A DNA stretch of 64,000 nucleotides from Kitasatospora cheerisanensis KCTC 2395. GTDB taxonomy: Bacteria; Actinomycetota; Actinomycetes; Streptomycetales; Streptomycetaceae. A model generated the notes under the pieces. That model saw only the letters and a program-made list of their open reading frames with translations, made no database searches and was not told the DNA's origin. The translations under genes and the position numbers were made by a program. Shown piece after piece: positions 29,370-39,321 of the stretch (position 1 is its first letter; every line of letters starts with the position of its first letter). The stretch lies in the NCBI RefSeq assembly GCF_000696185.1, contig NZ_KK853997.1, forward strand, positions 2,411,919-2,475,918, read 5' to 3'.

Positions 29370-30371
29370 TCAGTAGCGGTAGGTGGCCGCCACCGCGAGG
29401 TGGTCGCTGGCGTCGGCCGGGAGGGTGCGGGAGTCGGTGGGGATCAGGCCGCCCTTGCTGAGGATCTGGTCGATCCGGGCCATCGGGAACGAGGCCGGCC
29501 AGGAGAAGCCGAAGCCGTCGCCGGCCGCGCCCTGCGCCGAGCGCATCTGCGAGGTGATGGGGGCCAGGCTGCGGTCGTTCATGGTGCCGTTCAGGTCGCC
29601 GAGCAGCAGCACCTTGCGCAGCGGCTCGTGCTCGATGGCGTCGCCGAGGGCCTGCGCGCTGACGTCCCGGCGGCCGGCGGTGAAGCCGCTGTCGAACTTG
29701 ACCCGCACCGACGGCAGGTGGGCGACGTACACCGCGAGCGGGCCCTTGGGGGTGGTGACCTCGGCCCGGAAGGCCCGGGTCCAGCCCATCTTGATGTCGA
29801 CCACGGTGACGCCGTCGATCGGGTAGGTGGACCACAGGCCGACGGTGCCCTCGACCGCGTGGTACGGGAACTTCTGCGCCAGCCCGGCCGCGTACCCGGG
29901 GGCCGCGGCGGCGGACAGCTCCTCCAGGGCGACGATCTGCGCGCCGGAGCCGGTGAGCATCCGGACGGTGCCCTGCGGGTCGTCGTTGGCGGCGGCCACG
30001 TTGTGGGTGAGCACGGTGAAGTCGCCGGGGCCGCTGCTCTTGTCGACCAGCAGCGCGCCGAACAGGTTCAGCCAGACGGCGGCGGGCAGCAGCGCGGCGA
30101 CCACCGCGTACCCGGCGCGCCGCCACAGCGCCAGGGCCAGCAGCACCGGCACGGTCAGGCCGAGCCAGGGCAGGAAGGTCTCCAGCAGGCTGCCGAGATT
30201 GCCGACCGCGTTCGGCACCTGGGCGTGCGCCACCAGCACCACCGTGACCAGCACGCCGGCCAGGGTGAGCGGCCAGCCGCGCCGCCGGTCGAACCAGTGG
30301 CGCAGCCGGTCGCGCCACGTCCTCGCCCGCTCGTCGTCCGCCACTGCCGCCGGGCCGTCCGCCCGCACCAT
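29370..30371 (-). CDS. Membrane-anchored endonuclease/exonuclease/phosphatase (EEP) family protein
   Basis: The 333-residue protein has three N-terminal membrane helices (about 35-115) and then a DNase I-like EEP domain. Catalytic motifs are visible: LTHNVAAAN, VALEELS, VYVAHLP, LLLGDLNGT, ARIDQILS and ASDHLAVAATYRY, which supply the metal-binding Asn and Glu and the catalytic His-Asp pairs. The hydrolase domain is expected outside the membrane. Members act on phosphodiesters of lipids, sugars or nucleic acids, and the substrate here is unknown. The gene is convergent with the methyltransferase and follows the tetR gene on the same strand, at a distance of 134 bases. Confidence 0.8.
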   Translation of the reverse strand: MVRADGPAAVADDERARTWRDRLRHWFDRRRGWPLTLAGVLVTVVLVAHAQVPNAVGNLGSLLETFLPWLGLTVPVLLALALWRRAGYAVVAALLPAAVWLNLFGALLVDKSSGPGDFTVLTHNVAAANDDPQGTVRMLTGSGAQIVALEELSAAAAPGYAAGLAQKFPYHAVEGTVGLWSTYPIDGVTVVDIKMGWTRAFRAEVTTPKGPLAVYVAHLPSVRVKFDSGFTAGRRDVSAQALGDAIEHEPLRKVLLLGDLNGTMNDRSLAPITSQMRSAQGAAGDGFGFSWPASFPMARIDQILSKGGLIPTDSRTLPADASDHLAVAATYRY

Positions 30372-30505
30372 GCCCGCTCCTCGCCGCCGTGCCCGTCGGC
30401 TCCTGCCGACCGCTCCGACCTGCTCCGATCCGATTCTCGGCTCAGCCTATGACGGGAGGGACGCGGCAAAGTGTGCGAAGAGTTCCCTCGCCGGGCCGGC
30501 CGGGA

Positions 30506-31117
30506 TCATCGGGCGGCGAGGCCCTCCAGGGCGGCGTCGATCATCTGGCGGGGCAGGTCGGGGTCCTCCAGCGGCGCGTCGTCCCACAGGACGGTGCGCA
30601 GCAGGATCGGTCCGATCAGCAGTTCGCAGAGCAGTTCGGTGTCCAGGTCGGAGCGGAACTCGCCGGCCTCGACGCCGCGCCGGACGATCTGCCGGATCAG
30701 CTCGCGGCGCGGATTGACCACCCGTTCGTGGTACGTCTGCTTGAGCTCCGGCCAGCTGTTCATCTGCCCCAGCGCGGACTTGACGATCCATCGGGAGCGC
30801 TTGGCCAGGCCGCGCCGGCGCATGTAGTCGACGGCGCCGATCAGGTCGTCCCGGTAGGTCGGGCCGGACAGCGGCGGCATCGGCGACTCCAGCCGGGCCA
30901 CCACGTCCACCAGCAGGGCCTCCTTGTTCGGCCAGCGCCGGTAGATGGTGGCCTTGCCGACGCCGGCCTCGGCGGCGATCCGCTCGATGGACAGCTCGGC
31001 CAGGCCGACGCCGCTCTCCATGAGCTTCTCGACCGCGCCGAAGATCGCCTGCTCGGCGGCCTCGCTGCGCGGGCGGCCCGCCGCGGAGCGTCCTGCTCCG
31101 CGGCGGGGCCGTGGCAC
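30506..31117 (-). CDS. TetR-family repressor, probable regulator of the adjacent MFS exporter
   Basis: The DNA-binding helix-turn-helix is clear: LSIERIAAEAGVGKATIYRR followed by WPNKEALLVDVV. The C-terminal ligand domain ends LEGLAAR. The open frame starts at a GTG at 31117 that lacks a ribosome site. A better start is the ATG at 31146, nine bases after GGAG and 23 bases past the MFS stop, but it lies in another frame (MTSADTPLKPCHG). Joining them needs one extra base between about 31085 and 31117, the same error type seen elsewhere in this window. The gene follows the exporter gene in one transcript, and a perfect palindrome over the exporter promoter is its likely operator. Confidence 0.82.
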   Translation of the reverse strand: MPRPRRGAGRSAAGRPRSEAAEQAIFGAVEKLMESGVGLAELSIERIAAEAGVGKATIYRRWPNKEALLVDVVARLESPMPPLSGPTYRDDLIGAVDYMRRRGLAKRSRWIVKSALGQMNSWPELKQTYHERVVNPRRELIRQIVRRGVEAGEFRSDLDTELLCELLIGPILLRTVLWDDAPLEDPDLPRQMIDAALEGLAAR

Positions 31118-31169
31118 GGCTTGAGCGGAGTGTCGGCGCTTGTCATGGCCTTATTCTCCACCCTCGCAG

Positions 31170-32774
31170 TCAGACCTTGGCGGGATTCGCCCCGGTGTTC
31201 GCCGGCTCCGGCGTGCCCGCGGGGGCGCCGGGGGCGGCGGCCTTGCCGGGCAGCAGCACCAGGGCGAGCACCGCGCCGACCACGGTCACGCCGGCCGAGA
31301 CCGCGGAGACCACGTGCATGGCGTGGATGAAGGAGTCCTTGGCCGGGTCGACCAGCGCCGACAGGTGCAGCTTCTCGGCCACGCCGAGGGTGGACTCGAT
31401 CGACTCGCCGGCCCGCTCGCGGACCTGCTCCGGCACCGCGCCGAGGTGGTCCTCCATGCCGTTGCGGTAGACGGTGGACAGCAGCGCGCCCAGCACCGCG
31501 ATGCCCAGCGAGCCGCCGACCTGCCGGAAGGTGTTGTTCAGCGCGGAGCCCGCTCCGGCCTTCTCGCGGGGCAGCGCGCCCATGATGGCGACCGTCACCG
31601 GCGGCATCACGTGCGCCATGCCGGTGCCCATCACGAAGCCGAGCACGACCAGCAGCCAGATCGGGCTGGTGGCGGTGAGGAAGGCGTAGCCGAGGAAGCC
31701 GACGGTGACCAGCAGCATGCCGCCGGCGCAGGTCGTCCGGATGCCGATCCGGTCGACCACCAGCCGGGCCCGGGGGGCGAAGATCAGCTGGGCGACGGCC
31801 AGCGGCAGCATCAGCTCACCGGCCTGCAGGGCGCTGTAGCCGCGGACGCTCTGGATGTAGAAGACGCCGAAGAACGAGACGCCCATCAGCGCGAAGAACA
31901 CGATGCCGACCACGCCGATCGACGCGGAGAACACCTTGTTGCGGAACCAGGTGACGTCCAGCGCGGGGTGGCTGGTGCGCTTCTCGAACAGCACGAATCC
32001 GGCCAGCGCGAGCAGGCCGACCAGGGTCGGCACCCAGGCCTCGGCGGCGGTGAAGTCGGCGAGTTCGCCGCCCTTGATGATGCCGTAGATCAGCGCCACC
32101 AGGCCGACGACGGAGAGCAGCACGCCGACCGGGTCGAGCTTGCCGGGGGCGGGGTCCTTGGAGTCCGGGACCAGCCAGGCCATCAGGCCGAGCGCGAGGA
32201 TCACGATGGGGACGTTCACCAGGAACACCGAGCCCCACCAGAAGTGCTCGATCAGCAGGCCGCCGGTGATCGGGCCGATGGCGATCGCCAGGCCGACCGC
32301 GCCGGCCCAGATGCCGATCGCCTTCGGCTGCTCGTGCCGCTCGAAGACGTTCATGATGATCGCCAGTGTGGCCGGCATCACGAACGCGCCGCCGAGGCCC
32401 ATCACGGCGCGGTAGCCGATGAGTTCGCCGGGGCTGGCGGCGAGCGCGGACAGCAGCGAGCCGAGGCCGAAGACGAGCATGCCGGCCAGCAGCGTCCACT
32501 TGCGGCCGAAGCGGTCGCCCAGCAGGCCGGCGGTGAAGAGCAGGCCGGCGAAGACCAGGGTGTAGGAGTTGATCGCCCATTCCAGGTCGCTCTGGCTCGC
32601 GCCGAGGCCCACCGGGGCGGGGGTGGCGATGGTCTTCATCGCCACGTTGAGGATCGAGTTGTCGAGCACGACGACGAGCAGGGCGAGCACCAGGGTGCCC
32701 AGGATCCACCAGCGTCGGCGGTGTACGGCTTCCGGTATCCGAGGGGCCGGGAACGGCGCGGTCGGCGAGGTCAT
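31170..32774 (-). CDS. MFS drug exporter of the DHA2 (EmrB/QacA) family
   Basis: This 534-residue protein has about fourteen membrane helices, the length of the DHA2 family of proton-driven drug exporters. Family motifs include [14 protein letters not shown] in helix 1 (motif D1), GDRFGRKW between helices 2 and 3 (motif A) and GPITGGLL in helix 5 (motif C). It should pump hydrophobic or cationic drugs out of the cell. TAGGGT lies six bases before the ATG, so the message is probably leaderless, and a 19-base palindrome (32799-32817) overlaps the expected -35 region. The tetR gene follows 23 bases downstream. Confidence 0.9.
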   Translation of the reverse strand: MTSPTAPFPAPRIPEAVHRRRWWILGTLVLALLVVVLDNSILNVAMKTIATPAPVGLGASQSDLEWAINSYTLVFAGLLFTAGLLGDRFGRKWTLLAGMLVFGLGSLLSALAASPGELIGYRAVMGLGGAFVMPATLAIIMNVFERHEQPKAIGIWAGAVGLAIAIGPITGGLLIEHFWWGSVFLVNVPIVILALGLMAWLVPDSKDPAPGKLDPVGVLLSVVGLVALIYGIIKGGELADFTAAEAWVPTLVGLLALAGFVLFEKRTSHPALDVTWFRNKVFSASIGVVGIVFFALMGVSFFGVFYIQSVRGYSALQAGELMLPLAVAQLIFAPRARLVVDRIGIRTTCAGGMLLVTVGFLGYAFLTATSPIWLLVVLGFVMGTGMAHVMPPVTVAIMGALPREKAGAGSALNNTFRQVGGSLGIAVLGALLSTVYRNGMEDHLGAVPEQVRERAGESIESTLGVAEKLHLSALVDPAKDSFIHAMHVVSAVSAGVTVVGAVLALVLLPGKAAAPGAPAGTPEPANTGANPAKV

Positions 32775-32798
32775 ACGGACACCCTAGCCGCCGTTTCA

Positions 32799-32817
32799 AT
32801 ACGAGACGGTCTCGTAT
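32799..32817. promoter_or_regulatory. TetR operator palindrome over the MFS promoter
   Basis: ATACGAGAC and GTCTCGTAT form a perfect palindrome around one central base. The minus-strand -10 (TAGGGT) and the MFS start follow within 25 bases, so a bound repressor would block RNA polymerase. Self-regulation of the exporter-tetR transcript is inferred. Confidence 0.65.
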
Positions 32818-33000
32818 CGTAACGGTAGGGACACCGAACGGCAAAGACCTCCCCAAGAACCCTCCCGAGTGGCCGGATCCCGCCGCCGCCGACCGCAGGA
32901 CTCCCGCCTCTTTGCTGACGGGCCGTGGCGTGCAAGCATGGAGCCAGATCCGGGGACGCCGTACGGCGCCACGAGACGACACACACCAGGAGTCTGTTCG

Positions 33001-33873
33001 ATGAACGCCTCTCCGCTTCAGCCTGCCCAGACGCAGGACGCGCCCACCAACACCCTCTACGGCGGGGTCACCAACCGCCGTGTGACCGTCCGGGACCTCG
33101 CCAAGGCCAAGCGCAACGGCGAACGCTGGGCGATGCTCACCGCCTACGACGCGCTCACCGCCGGCGTCTTCGACGAAGCCGGCATCCCCGTACTGCTGGT
33201 CGGCGACTCCGCCGGCAACTGCCACCTCGGCTACGAGACCACCGTGCCGGTGACCATGGACCAGATGGTGATGATGTCCGCCGCCGTCGTCCGAGGCACC
33301 CAGCGCTCCCTGATCGTCGCCGACCTGCCGTTCGGCTCCTACCAGGAGTCCCCCGCCCAGGCCATGCACAACGCCGCCCGCCTGATGAAGGAGGCCGGCG
33401 TCCACGCCGTCAAGCTCGAAGGCGGCGAGCGCAGCGCCCGCACCATCGAGCTCCTCGTCGAGGCCGGCATCCCGGTGATGGCCCACATCGGCCTCACCCC
33501 GCAGTCCGTCCACGCCTACGGCGGCTACCCCGTCCAGGGCCGCGGCGACGAGGCCGCCCACCAGCTGCTGCGCGACGCGAAGGCCGTCCAGCAGGCCGGC
33601 GCGTTCTCCGTCGTCCTGGAGGCCGTCCCCGCCGAGCTCGCCACCGAGGTCACCGCCCACTCCGCCATCCCCACCGTCGGCATCGGCGGCGGCCCCGGCA
33701 CCGACGCGCAGGTCCTGGTCTGGACCGACTTCGCCGGCATGACGGCCGGCCGCGTCCCCAAGTTCGTCAAGCAGTACGCGAACCTGCGCCAGACGCTGGC
33801 GCAGGCCGCGGGCGAATTCGCCGCGGACGTCCGGGAAGGCACCTTCCCGGGCCCGGAGCACAGCTTCCAGTAG
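33001..33873 (+). CDS. panB: 3-methyl-2-oxobutanoate hydroxymethyltransferase PanB
   Basis: PanB makes ketopantoate from alpha-ketoisovalerate and methylene-tetrahydrofolate in pantothenate and coenzyme A synthesis. The 290-residue frame from the ATG at 33001 (AGGAG ten bases upstream) includes [35 protein letters not shown] with the metal-binding Asp, [18 protein letters not shown] and [14 protein letters not shown]. All are PanB hallmarks, with full length. A longer in-frame start at 32869 lacks support. A strong hairpin with a short T-run follows at 33888-33926. Confidence 0.95.
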   Translation: MNASPLQPAQTQDAPTNTLYGGVTNRRVTVRDLAKAKRNGERWAMLTAYDALTAGVFDEAGIPVLLVGDSAGNCHLGYETTVPVTMDQMVMMSAAVVRGTQRSLIVADLPFGSYQESPAQAMHNAARLMKEAGVHAVKLEGGERSARTIELLVEAGIPVMAHIGLTPQSVHAYGGYPVQGRGDEAAHQLLRDAKAVQQAGAFSVVLEAVPAELATEVTAHSAIPTVGIGGGPGTDAQVLVWTDFAGMTAGRVPKFVKQYANLRQTLAQAAGEFAADVREGTFPGPEHSFQ

Positions 33874-33887
33874 AACGTGCGCGCCGG

Positions 33888-33926
33888 CAGGGGCGTGCGG
33901 GGACCGGCAGGCCCCGCGCGCCCCTG
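33888..33926 (+). terminator. Terminator of panB
   Basis: A 15-bp stem (33888-33902 with 33912-33926, one G-T pair) and a 9-base loop are followed by TTT, 14 bases after the panB stop. Confidence 0.8.
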
Positions 33927-33963
33927 TTTCCGCACCCGCCCTTCAGGTCGCTGTCATCGCGTC

Positions 33964-34007
33964 TGACAGCGCGCTGACAGCGGGGTGACAGCCGGGCCCG
34001 GCACGGT
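33964..34007 (+). promoter_or_regulatory. Three heptamer repeats and -10 box, SARP-type promoter candidate
   Basis: TGACAGC occurs at 33964, 33975 and 33986, each copy separated by four bases, giving an 11-base period. Nine bases after the last repeat is CACGGT (34002-34007), a -10-like box six bases before the ABC transporter ATG. SARP regulators such as DnrI, ActII-ORF4 and AfsR bind heptamer direct repeats with 4-base spacers placed about 8 bases before the -10. A SARP/BTAD regulator gene lies just beyond this operon. Confidence 0.5.
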
Positions 34008-34013
34008 GTTCCC

Positions 34014-34994
34014 ATGACGGAAATCTTGCGGAACGCCGTGGAGGTCCACGGCATCGTGAAGCACTACGGGGAGACGAAGGCCCTCGACGGGGTCGATCTG
34101 ACGGTGCGCGAGGGGACGGTGCTGGGTCTGCTCGGGCCGAACGGGGCCGGGAAGACCACGCTGGTGCGGGTGCTGTCGACGCTGATCAAGCCGGACGCGG
34201 GCACGGCGTTCGTCGGCGGGTACGACGTGCTGCGCCAGCCGAAGCAGCTGCGCCGGACGATCGGCCTGACCGGCCAGTACGCGTCGGTGGACGAGCTGCT
34301 GTCCGGCTACGAGAACCTCTACCTGATCGGGCGGCTGCTGGACCTCTCCTCGCGGGAGGCCAAGGCCCGCGCCGCGGAGCTGCTGGAGCGGTTCTCGCTG
34401 ACCGAGGCGGCCAAGCGCCCGGCCAAGGGCTACTCGGGCGGCATGCGGCGCCGCCTGGACCTCGCGGCGTCGATGATCGGCCGCCCGAAGGTGCTGTACC
34501 TGGACGAGCCGACCACCGGCCTGGACCCGCGGACCCGCAACGAGGTGTGGGACGAGGTGCAGCGGATGGTCGGCGAGGGCTCGACGGTGCTGCTGACCAC
34601 CCAGTACATGGAGGAGGCGGAGCAGCTCGCCGACGAGCTGACCGTCATCGACAAGGGCCGGGTGATCGCCAACGGCGGCATCCAGGAGCTGAAGACGCAG
34701 GTCGGCGGGCAGAGCCTGCAGGTGCGTCCGCTGCGCCCGGAGGAGCTGCCGGAGATGGCCCGCTGCCTGCACGAGGCGGGCATCCCGGCGACCTTCTCCG
34801 AGGAGTCGGGGCTGCTCTCGGTGCACCTCACCGACGAGGGCCAACTGACCACCGTGATCGGCGCGTTGGGCACCCGCGGGTTCGGGATCGCCGGCATCGA
34901 CACCAAGCTGCCCAGCCTGGACGAGGTGTTCCTGACGATCACCGGCAAGTCCTCCGTCCCCGCCCCGTCCCGTGAGAAGGAGGCCGTCGCATGA
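34014..34994 (+). CDS. DrrA-like ABC transporter ATP-binding protein
   Basis: This 326-residue ATPase powers an exporter of the daunorubicin-resistance type. Motifs are Walker A GPNGAGKTT, signature YSGGMRRRLDLA, Walker B VLYLDEPTTGLDP and the switch His region replaced by LLTTQYMEEAEQL, as usual in DrrA (H-loop Gln). The C-terminal extension of about 80 residues ends DEVFLTITGK, also typical. The permease start overlaps its stop (ATGA). The likely substrate is a hydrophobic compound, but no cluster shows which. The start codon follows a -10-like box by six bases, so it may be leaderless. Confidence 0.9.
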   Translation: MTEILRNAVEVHGIVKHYGETKALDGVDLTVREGTVLGLLGPNGAGKTTLVRVLSTLIKPDAGTAFVGGYDVLRQPKQLRRTIGLTGQYASVDELLSGYENLYLIGRLLDLSSREAKARAAELLERFSLTEAAKRPAKGYSGGMRRRLDLAASMIGRPKVLYLDEPTTGLDPRTRNEVWDEVQRMVGEGSTVLLTTQYMEEAEQLADELTVIDKGRVIANGGIQELKTQVGGQSLQVRPLRPEELPEMARCLHEAGIPATFSEESGLLSVHLTDEGQLTTVIGALGTRGFGIAGIDTKLPSLDEVFLTITGKSSVPAPSREKEAVA

Positions 34995-35809
34995 GCGCCG
35001 CCACCGTGACCGCCGCCCCCGCGCTGCCCGCCGACGACACCCGGATCGGCCTGCGCGCGAACCTGCGCCACCTGGGCGCGCTGACCCGCCGCAACCTGAT
35101 GCGGATCAAGGCCGACCCGGAGTCCATGCTGGACGCCCTGCTGGTACCGGTCATCATGATCGTGCTGTTCGTCTACGTGTTCGGCGGCGCGATGGCCAGC
35201 AACCAGCACGAGTACATGCAGTACATGGTGCCGGGCCTGCTCGGCACCACCGGCCTGAACCTGGCGATGGCGCTGGGCACCGGCCTGAACACCGACTTCC
35301 AGACCGGCGTGATGGACCGTTTCCGCACCCTGCCGATCGGCCGCTCGGCGGTGCTGCTGTCGAAGATGATCGCGGAGACGCTGCGGGCGGTCGTCGCCTT
35401 CGTGGTGCTGATCGGCTTCGCGATGATCCTCGGCCTGGACATCAAGGGCGGTCCGCTGAACCTGCTGGCCGCGGTCGGCCTGTCGCTGGTGTTCGGGGCC
35501 TCGCTGATGTGGGTGTCGATGCTGCTGGGCATGTCGCTGCGCAGCGCCCAGGCGGTGCAGGGCATGTCGATGCTGGTGATGATGCCGCTGCAGTTCGGCA
35601 GCTCGATCTTCGCCAACCCCAGCACCATGCCGGGCTGGCTGCGGGCGTTCACGAAGCACAACCCGCTGTCGGCGCTGGCCGACGCCTGCCGCGCGCTGAT
35701 CAACGGCACGCCGGTCGGCGGCTCGGTGGTGACGGTGCTGGTCTGGGCGGCGGGCATCACCGTGGTGACCGCGCCGCTGGCGGTGGCCCGGTTCCGCAAG
35801 CGCACCTGA
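34991..35809 (+). CDS. DrrB-like ABC transporter permease
   Basis: This 272-residue ABC-2 type permease has six predicted membrane helices and the family stretch DPESMLDALLVPVIMIVLFV near the start. Further on come GVMDRFRTLPIGRSAVLLSKM and a C-terminal LRAFTKHNPLSALADACRAL. Together with the coupled ATPase it forms a half-size drug exporter of the DrrAB kind in the cytoplasmic membrane. The gene ends facing the BTAD regulator, with TGACG and CGTCA at the two stops. Confidence 0.9.
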   Translation: MSAATVTAAPALPADDTRIGLRANLRHLGALTRRNLMRIKADPESMLDALLVPVIMIVLFVYVFGGAMASNQHEYMQYMVPGLLGTTGLNLAMALGTGLNTDFQTGVMDRFRTLPIGRSAVLLSKMIAETLRAVVAFVVLIGFAMILGLDIKGGPLNLLAAVGLSLVFGASLMWVSMLLGMSLRSAQAVQGMSMLVMMPLQFGSSIFANPSTMPGWLRAFTKHNPLSALADACRALINGTPVGGSVVTVLVWAAGITVVTAPLAVARFRKRT

Positions 35810-35831
35810 CGGCGCGGCAGCCGACGGTGCG

Positions 35832-38800
35832 TCAGTCGCCGGCCGGGTCGAACGTGCCGGGGTCGTTCATCAGGGCGGTCGCCTCACCGAGGGTCAGGCG
35901 ACCGCCCTTCTCGTGCGCCGCGGCGTAGCCGTCCGGGCCGAGCAGTTCGCGCAGCGCCTGCACGCTGCGGGTGTGCTCGGCGCGCTCCATGAAGGAGCCG
36001 GGGGTGCCGCTCAGGCCGTCGTGGGCGCCGAGCAGTTCGGCGGCGCGGCGGGCGGCGGCCGGGTGGCCGTACTGCCGGGCGTACTCGACCAGGGCGCCGG
36101 CGATCGGGGTCATCAGCATCATCGCCATGTGCTCGACGAAGACGGTGGCGCCGCCTTCGAGTTCGGTCATCGCGCGGCGGCCGTCCCGCATCAGGTCCAG
36201 CCCGGTGCGCGGGTCGCCGGAGCGGGCGACCACCCAGCCGCGGATGCAGGTGATGATGCCGCCGAACACCGAGGGCAGCGGTCCGCGGACGGCCGGGTCG
36301 GCGGGCAGCTGGTCGAGCACGGCGAGGGCCTCGGCGTACTCGCCGCGCCGGACGTGCAGGTGGCACATCACCAGGCGTCCGTAGAGCCGGGCGCCCTCGG
36401 CGTCGCCGGTCCCGGCGGCGGACTCGGCGATGGCCTCGCGGACCATGCGCTCGCCGGCCTCCGGGTCGCGTTCGGCCACCACCTCGCCGAGCCGGGCCCG
36501 CAGCATCGGCACCTCCTGGTGCGCCCCGAGCTGGGTGCTGAGCTCGATGGCCTGCCGGAAGGCGAGTTCGGCCTGCGCGGCGTCGCCGGACTTGGTGGCG
36601 TTCTCGGCCTTGGCGGAGAGCGCGTCGGCCAGGCCCCAGCGGTCGCCCATCGCGGTGTAGAGGGCGAGCGCCTCCTCGCTGTCGGCTATCGCCTGGTCGA
36701 GGCCGCCGGCCAGGTCGTTCAGCAGCCGGGCGCGCAGTTGCAGGGCGTACGCCAGGTCGCCGGGCCCGCCGTGCGCGCGGGCGCCGGCCACCGCGTCGTC
36801 CATCACCTCGCGGGTGCGTTCCATCTCGCCGGTGAGGAAGACCGTGAAGACCCGGCTGAGCACCGGGTTCCGGTAGGACTGCGGCAGGTCGGGGGTGTAG
36901 GTCTCCAGGATCCGGCGGGCGGTGCGCAGCGCCCCGGAATTGTCGAGCATGCTCATGTCCCCGGAGAACATGCTGAGCAGCCGGTGCAGCCCGAGGTGCC
37001 GGCGGGCCTCGGCGAGCTGCTCGGGGGGCATCGGCAGCGGCACGTCCAGCGGGCCGACGGCGAGCGGGACGGGCGGCGGCGCGTCCTCGGCGAACGGGTC
37101 GGGGCCGAGCGCGGCGACCGCCTCGAACCAGGCGCGGGACTCGGCGCGGTAGTCGCGCAGCATCCAGTAGCCGGCCATCGACAGCGCCAGCACCAGGGCG
37201 TCCTGCTCCTGGCCGGCGTCGACGGCGCGGCGCAGCGCGGCCCGGATGTTCTCCTGCTCGCTGTCCAGGCGGGCGAGTTCGTCGAGCTGCTCGGGCCCGC
37301 GCAGGCGGGCCCGGGCGGCCCGGCCGAGTTCCCGGTAGTGCCGGGTGTGCCGGTCGGCGACGGCGGTCTCGGCGGCCTCGGCGAGGCGCTCGGCCGCGTA
37401 CTCGTGGATGGTCTCCAGCATCCAGTACCGGGGCTGGTCGCCGAGCCCGGCCACCAGCAGCGACTTGTCGACCAGCGACAGCAGCAGGTCCGCGACCTCC
37501 GCCCGGGGCACCTCGGCGTCCGCCACCACGGCCTCGGCTGACTCCAGGGTGCAGCCGCCGGCGAACACCGACAGCCGGCGCAGCACGGCGCGCTCGCGGT
37601 CGCCGAGCAGGTCCCAGGACCAGTCGACGACGGCGCGCAGGGTCTGCTGGCGGGGCAGCAGGGTGCGGGAGCCGGCGGTGAGCAGCGCGAACCGGGAGTC
37701 GAGGCGGTCGGCGAGCTGGCGGGGCGTCAGTCCGCGCAGCCGGGCGGCGGCCAGTTCGATGGCCAGCGGCAGGCCGTCGAGGCGGCGGCAGAGTTCGGCG
37801 CAGGCCGCCGGGTCCTCGTCGGTGCGGAAGCCGGGGCGGGCGGCGGCGCCGCGTTCGCCGAGCAGCCGCAGCGCGGACGGGTCGGGCAGCGGTTCGACCG
37901 GCAGCACGGCCTCGCCGGGGACGCCGAGGGGTTCGCGGCTGGTGGCGAGCACGGTGACGCCGGGGCATTCGGCGAGCAGCCGGTCGGCGAGGTCGGCGGC
38001 GGCCTGGATGACGTGCTCGCAGTTGTCGAGCAGCAGCAGGACGCGGCGGCGGCCGAGGTGGTCGACCACCCGGCGGGCCGGGTCCTTGCGGCCGCCCTCG
38101 ATCACCTCGGCGACGGCGCTGCCGGTGTGCAGCACGGTCTCCCGCAGGCCGAGCGCGGAGGCGACGGCGTCGGGGACGGCGGCCGGGTCGTCGAGCGGGG
38201 CGAGTTCGATCTGCCAGACGCCGCCGGGCCAGCGGGCGGTGTCCTGTTCGCGGCGGCCGGCCTCGACGGACAGCCTGGTCTTGCCGGAGCCGCCGGGACC
38301 GGTCAGGGTGGTCAGCCGGCCGGCCGTCAGGGCGTCGGCGACGGTGGCGAGTTCGCCCTCCCGGCCGACGAAGCTGGTGCGGCCGGGGCGCAGGTTGCCG
38401 GCGGCGGGGACGGCCGGCGGGGCGGCGGGGGCCGGGGCGGGTTCGGGGCGGCGGTGAGCAGTTCGCGGTGCAGGGCGCGCAGTTCGGGGCCGGGGTCGGT
38501 GCCGAGCTGCTCGGCGAGGGTGCGGCGGATCTCCTCGTAGCGGGAGAGCGCCTCGGCGGTGCGGCCGGCGGCGCGCAGGGCGCGCAGCCGGAGGGCCTGG
38601 AGCTGCTCGTCGAGGGGGTGGTCGCGGCAGAGTTCGGCGAGTTCGGCGGTGACCTCGGCGGCCCGGCCGAGGGCGAGCGCGGCGGTCAGCCGGTGGCGGC
38701 GGGCCTCCTCGCGCTGGGTCTCCAGGCGGGCGGCGGGGGCGGTGCGGTCGGGCAGGTCGGCGAGGGCGGGGCCGCGCCACAGGGCGAGGGCGGCGGTGAG

Positions 38801-39160
38801 CCGGTCGGCGGCGGCGGCCGGGTCGCCGTCGGTGAGGGCGCGGGCGCCGTCGGCGGCGAGCCGCTGGAAGTCGGCGACGTCGGTGTGGGCGCCGGTCAGC
38901 CAGTAGCCGGCCGGTCCGGAGCCGATCTCGGCGCGGCCGACGGTGCGGCGCAGCCGTCCGACCAGGGTCTGCAGGGCGGCGGCGGCGTCCTGCGGCGGTT
39001 CGTCGGCCCACACCTCGTCGACCAGCAGTTCGGCGGGGACGGGCCGGCCCTGGCGCAGGGCGAGCGCGGCCAGCAGGGCGCGCAGCCGGGCGCCGCCGAG
39101 CGCGACCGGGGTGCCGTCGTCGTGGTGGGCGGTGGTGGTGCCGAGGATGCCGTAGTGCAC
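35832..39160 (-). CDS. SARP/BTAD transcriptional regulator with NB-ARC ATPase and TPR-like region, frame broken once
   Basis: From the GTG at 39160 the protein opens with an OmpR-type winged helix (VHYGILGTT, then ALGGARLRALLAALALRQGR), followed by a BTAD domain (ADFQRLAADGARAL to LHRELLTAA). After a Pro/Ala linker comes an NB-ARC ATPase with LTGPGGSGKTRL, LLLLDNCEHV and LATSREPLGVPGE. A long helical TPR-like C-terminus completes about 1110 residues, like AfsR. The frame slips near 38445 in a run of CCCC; one added C joins the parts as AAPEPAPAPAAPPAV. Such regulators activate secondary-metabolite or transport genes. Its convergent neighbour, the DrrAB-like operon, has SARP-like repeats and may be a target. 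CAGAAT six bases before the GTG suggests a leaderless message. Confidence 0.82.
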
Positions 39161-39321
39161 CCGCCCATTCTGGTGGACGCGCCGACCCGCCGGGGCGCAC
39201 ACCCGTGCGGAACGTCCGTCCGCAACCGTTCGTTCACGGGGCGCCGCTTGTCCGGCGCGCCCGGCGGCGGGCATGATCGGACGCCTGTCCCACCCGACCC
39301 CAGCTCCGGAGCACTGTCGCC

